Below are positions 13,295 through 14,907 of a stretch of 14,907 nt of DNA, in pieces; positions within the stretch are counted from its first letter, which is position 1; each line of letters opens with the position of its first letter. The position numbers and the translations under genes are program-made. Under the pieces are notes generated by a model. The model had not been told where the DNA came from. It was given only the letters and a program-made list of their open reading frames with translations, and searched no databases. Source of the stretch: an uncultured Clostridia bacterium (GTDB lineage Bacteria > Bacillota > Clostridia > Christensenellales > Aristaeellaceae); contig CANQGC010000045.1 of assembly GCA_947600345.1 (NCBI GenBank), forward strand, positions 1 to 14,907, in the 5' to 3' direction.

Positions 13295-13729
13295 ATGGAC
13301 GAATGGAAGATTGATAAAGTCGGGCGGCGCTATCGAATGAACGGGAATATGGCCGAATATGAATGTACCATTACGACGACGCGCGGCCCGCTTCCCGAAA
13401 GCTACTTGCAGAATATGGAGCTGGACGAAACACCGCCGCCCCCGCCCCCGCTTTTTCTGGATGGTACAGAGTGCCCGTTTTCAAGTGCGCGAGGCTTTGA
13501 GACTAGGTGTAGACGCGACTGTAATTTCTACCGTGAGGATGCTCTATGTGCCCTTGTGAAGCCTAGCCCCACGGAGGCAGACGAAACCGGCGACCCTGGC
13601 CTCCGACTTTGCCCGATGCGGCAGCATAGACCGTGTGTGCTGGCGAGGTGCGGTCTATGGGACGGTCGGCGTAAACAATGCGGACTTATCCGGCTACCAA
13701 ACTACAAACCAATAAAAAAGGAGACTTGA
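13295..13729 (+). CDS. Cysteine-rich, probably zinc-binding protein, 144 aa
   Basis: Unknown function. The N-terminal part (KIDKVGRRYRMNGNMAEYECT) is followed by a run of six prolines (47-52). Two cysteine clusters then follow: C60, C72, C76, C85 and C106, C114, C119, C129, with an extra C24. Two four-cysteine sets suggest two structural zinc sites. The product has no membrane segment or signal peptide, so it is cytoplasmic. GAGGTG 7 nt upstream supports ATG 13295. Similar cysteine-rich proteins sit in Clostridial prophage-type regions as far as I recall, without known role. Confidence 0.75.
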   Translation: MDEWKIDKVGRRYRMNGNMAEYECTITTTRGPLPESYLQNMELDETPPPPPPLFLDGTECPFSSARGFETRCRRDCNFYREDALCALVKPSPTEADETGDPGLRLCPMRQHRPCVLARCGLWDGRRKQCGLIRLPNYKPIKKET

Positions 13730-13733
13730 AACT

Positions 13734-14333
13734 ATGGCGACTATTGAAAAAGTGTGTGTTTCGTTGCATGACAGCGTGAAAGAGATTCGAGAACTGACCG
13801 CGAAGATCGCGGAGATCGAGGGCAAGAAGGAAATGTTCTCACAAACCTATTTTGAGAAAAACCTACAGCCGCAACTTGCAGCCCTCCACCTACAGCTTGA
13901 AAAGGCTAGAACTAGCGCGATTGGAAAGGCCACCGGCCTTGTGGATGACGCTATCGCGGAGCTGGAACGCGCCGACGAATTGGACGGCAGCCAACTGACC
14001 GATGATGCGCGACTTCTAGGCGTAGGCGTGAAACTGACCGAAAAAGACTTGCGCGCTATTCTTGACCGCAACCGTGATAACGCGACGATGACGCAGCTTG
14101 TCCAGCGATACGCGGAGCAGCACGATATTAACCTTGGAGCAGATCGAGTTTTCGTCGGACACCTGCAAGATATTCAAGCCTTGAAAGACTTGAAGGGGAC
14201 GATTGAAACCTATGTCCCCGGATGGCTAGGCTTGCCCGAGGCTGATTCTATGATCGCCGCCGCTTTCGGATATGCAGCGAGCGAGGACGGAGAGGGGCAG
14301 AATAATGGAGCATGTACCCTATATTGTGTATGA
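13734..14333 (+). CDS. Coiled-coil protein of unknown function, 199 aa
   Basis: A soluble protein whose first 60 or so residues (SLHDSVKEIRELTAKIAEI, then QLAALHLQLEKARTSA) look like long helices able to form a coiled coil. A second helical region lies at about 80-130, and a globular end runs to residue 199. AAGGAG 9 nt upstream of ATG 13734 supports the start; the gene begins 4 nt after the previous stop. I do not recognise a family. Possibilities include a scaffolding, recombination-accessory or anti-phage role, but none has a diagnostic motif here. Its end overlaps the next gene by 29 nt. Confidence 0.7.
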   Translation: MATIEKVCVSLHDSVKEIRELTAKIAEIEGKKEMFSQTYFEKNLQPQLAALHLQLEKARTSAIGKATGLVDDAIAELERADELDGSQLTDDARLLGVGVKLTEKDLRAILDRNRDNATMTQLVQRYAEQHDINLGADRVFVGHLQDIQALKDLKGTIETYVPGWLGLPEADSMIAAAFGYAASEDGEGQNNGACTLYCV

Positions 14334-14448
14334 ATCTGAAATGGTGCGCGCCGAAAGACACGCCAGGCGCTTGACCGTGGCGCTGACCGTAGCCGTGATC
14401 GTCCTTGCAGCTTCTAATCTCGCGTGGATGCTGACGATGATTCACTAA
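14305..14448 (+). CDS. Small single-pass membrane protein, 47 aa
   Basis: Begins MEHVPYIVYESEMVRAERHARR, then a hydrophobic helix of about 20 residues (TVALTVAVIVLAASNLAWML) and a four-residue end. AGAGGGG lies about 8 nt before the ATG, which is inside the 3' end of the preceding gene. The N-terminal pattern resembles short membrane proteins I recall from Clostridial prophages. The function is unknown; a holin is unlikely because there is only one helix and no lysin. It is the last gene of the rightward operon. Confidence 0.75.
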   Translation: MEHVPYIVYESEMVRAERHARRLTVALTVAVIVLAASNLAWMLTMIH

Positions 14449-14456
14449 TTGCAAGA

Positions 14457-14480
14457 GGGAGGCGAAAGCCTCCCATTTTT
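14457..14480 (+). terminator. Rho-independent terminator of the element's rightward operon
   Basis: GGGAGGC (14457-14463) and GCCTCCC (14468-14474) with a GAAA loop, followed by ATTTTT, 8 nt after the last gene. It is the only strong terminator in the operon. Confidence 0.95.
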
Positions 14481-14503
14481 GCCTATGTGAAGCTGGATTT
14501 TGT

Positions 14504-14634
14504 ACCCCAATTCTGACCCCTATTTTTACCCCAAAGACGATTCTATTTGGTTTTACCAGATTGCATTATGGAACGGGAAAGTGCTGATTTTGCAAGGGTT
14601 TTCAATAGTCGATTGTTCTTGATTTTACCAGATT
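14504..14634. other. Right integrase arm-type repeats
   Basis: ACCCC occurs at 14504, 14516 and 14528, exactly 12 bp apart, the same period as at the left end. 14514-14533 matches 8760-8779 at 17 of 20 positions. A second direct repeat, TTTTACCAGATT, occurs at 14551-14562 and 14623-14634. No gene lies between the operon terminator and attR, as expected for an attachment region. Confidence 0.65.
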
Positions 14635-14651
14635 TCAGACCGACCCGCGAA

Positions 14652-14674
14652 TTCGAATCCCACCGCCTCCGCCA
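14652..14674 (+). mobile_element. attR core, 23 bp
   Basis: Exact copy of the last 23 bases of tRNA-Ser (8679-8701). Past it lies DNA that should originally have followed the tRNA gene. Confidence 0.9.
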
Positions 14675-14907
14675 GATGCCGCGCGAGCCTGCTCGCGCGG
14701 TTTTATTTTGAGGCGGTGGGATTCGAAGGGGCGGGAGTGAATGGGGTCCTGTGGACCCCAGAGCCGCCCCCGACCAAGCCCGCAGGCGCGAATCGTATCC
14801 CACCGCCTCCGCCAGATGCCGCGCGAGCTTGCTCGCGCGGTTTAATTATGAGGCGGTGGGATTCGAAGGGGCGGTGGTGAATGGGGTCTAAGGCACGACG
14901 CTTCAAA
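14659..14907. repeat. Two 140-bp-offset copies of the tRNA 3'-end/terminator region
   Basis: 14659-14748 recurs at 14799-14888 with few changes. Each copy has the acceptor-end sequence, the terminator hairpin and an inverted copy of the tRNA 3' end (14710-14727 and 14850-14867). The second tRNA-end copy is degenerate (TCGTATCCC in place of TTCGAATCCC). A hairpin with arms 14742-14749 and 14753-14760 lies between them. No gene is seen; the window ends here. Confidence 0.85.
14679..14709 (+). terminator. Displaced original tRNA-Ser terminator
   Basis: CCGCGCGAGC (14679-14688) and GCTCGCGCGG (14691-14700) followed by TTTTATTTT, starting 5 nt past attR. Before integration it would have lain just after tRNA-Ser. 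A near-copy is at 14819-14848. Confidence 0.8.

Larger units (their letters stand above)
8702..14674. mobile_element. Integrated 6.0-kb satellite-like genetic element
   Basis: Bounded by 23-bp direct repeats, one in tRNA-Ser and one at 14652-14674. Its coding DNA is clearly less GC-rich than the flanking host genes. It holds a leftward integrase and repressor and a rightward operon of an excisionase-like protein, two replication proteins, a small-terminase-like HTH protein and small genes. No structural phage, lysis, large terminase, relaxase or conjugation gene is visible. The layout agrees with a small phage satellite such as a PICI; a cryptic integrative element or a prophage remnant are the alternatives. 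Confidence 0.85.

Noticed and set aside
8702..14674. Complete prophage
   Set aside because: No head, tail, portal, large terminase or lysis genes; the segment is only 6 kb with defined ends.
14543..14803. Minus-strand 86-aa open frame over attR
   Set aside because: It crosses the attachment site and the tRNA-end repeats and has no ribosome binding site; it reflects translated repeat sequence.
14785..14814. Second tRNA-Ser gene
   Set aside because: Only the degenerate 3' end is present; there is no acceptor 5' arm, D arm or anticodon arm upstream.

Overview
The window looks like chromosomal DNA of a GC-rich, low-complexity-intergenic Firmicute (Clostridia-like, probably gut or rumen). The signs are GGAGG-type ribosome binding sites, textbook TTGACA/TATAAT promoters, a lipoate-salvage ligase, a CCA-encoding tRNA-Ser, and a DnaD-type plus DnaC-type replication pair in the mobile element. 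This assignment is inference; no rRNA is present.

Positions 1-8610 are host chromosome with short operons. They hold an RsuA-type pseudouridine synthase overlapping an RsmC-like methyltransferase (286-1607), a small two-helix membrane protein (2621-2878, minus), a lipoate-protein ligase (2957-3928, minus), an AraC-family regulator (4000-4932, minus) divergent from a small hypothetical gene (5066-5317), a secreted protein with two SH3b repeats (5671-6186, minus) and pyrG, CTP synthase (6610-8205). The gaps (1-210, 1608-2570, 5318-5660, 8206-8420) are filled with modular hairpin repeats. Each has a conserved tag just downstream of a stop codon in the sense orientation, stems with 3-4 nt loops whose arms covary between copies, and (three copies) a module of exactly 70 bp with invariant 13-bp inverted ends around a 44-bp variable core.

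Positions 8611-8701 encode tRNA-Ser(CGA). Its last 23 bases are repeated exactly at 14652-14674, and the roughly 6.0 kb between (8702-14674) is an integrated element of visibly lower GC. Leftward genes are a tyrosine integrase and an XRE repressor. Rightward genes are a 54-aa ORF, an excisionase-like HTH protein, a DnaD-like replisome organizer, a DnaC-like helicase loader, a phBC6A51/small-terminase-like HTH protein, a 73-aa ORF, a nine-cysteine protein, a 199-aa coiled-coil protein and a 47-aa membrane protein, closed by a strong terminator. The two arms are controlled by perfectly spaced face-to-face promoters at 10647-10705. Integrase arm-type repeats sit at both ends. No capsid, portal, large terminase, lysis, relaxase or transfer gene is present. 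The layout resembles a minimal phage satellite (PICI-like), although that function is inferred.

Positions 14675-14907 are the displaced tRNA terminator region, present as two 140-bp-offset copies. Each contains an inverted copy of the tRNA 3' end, suggesting earlier rearrangement or a preferred integration site.
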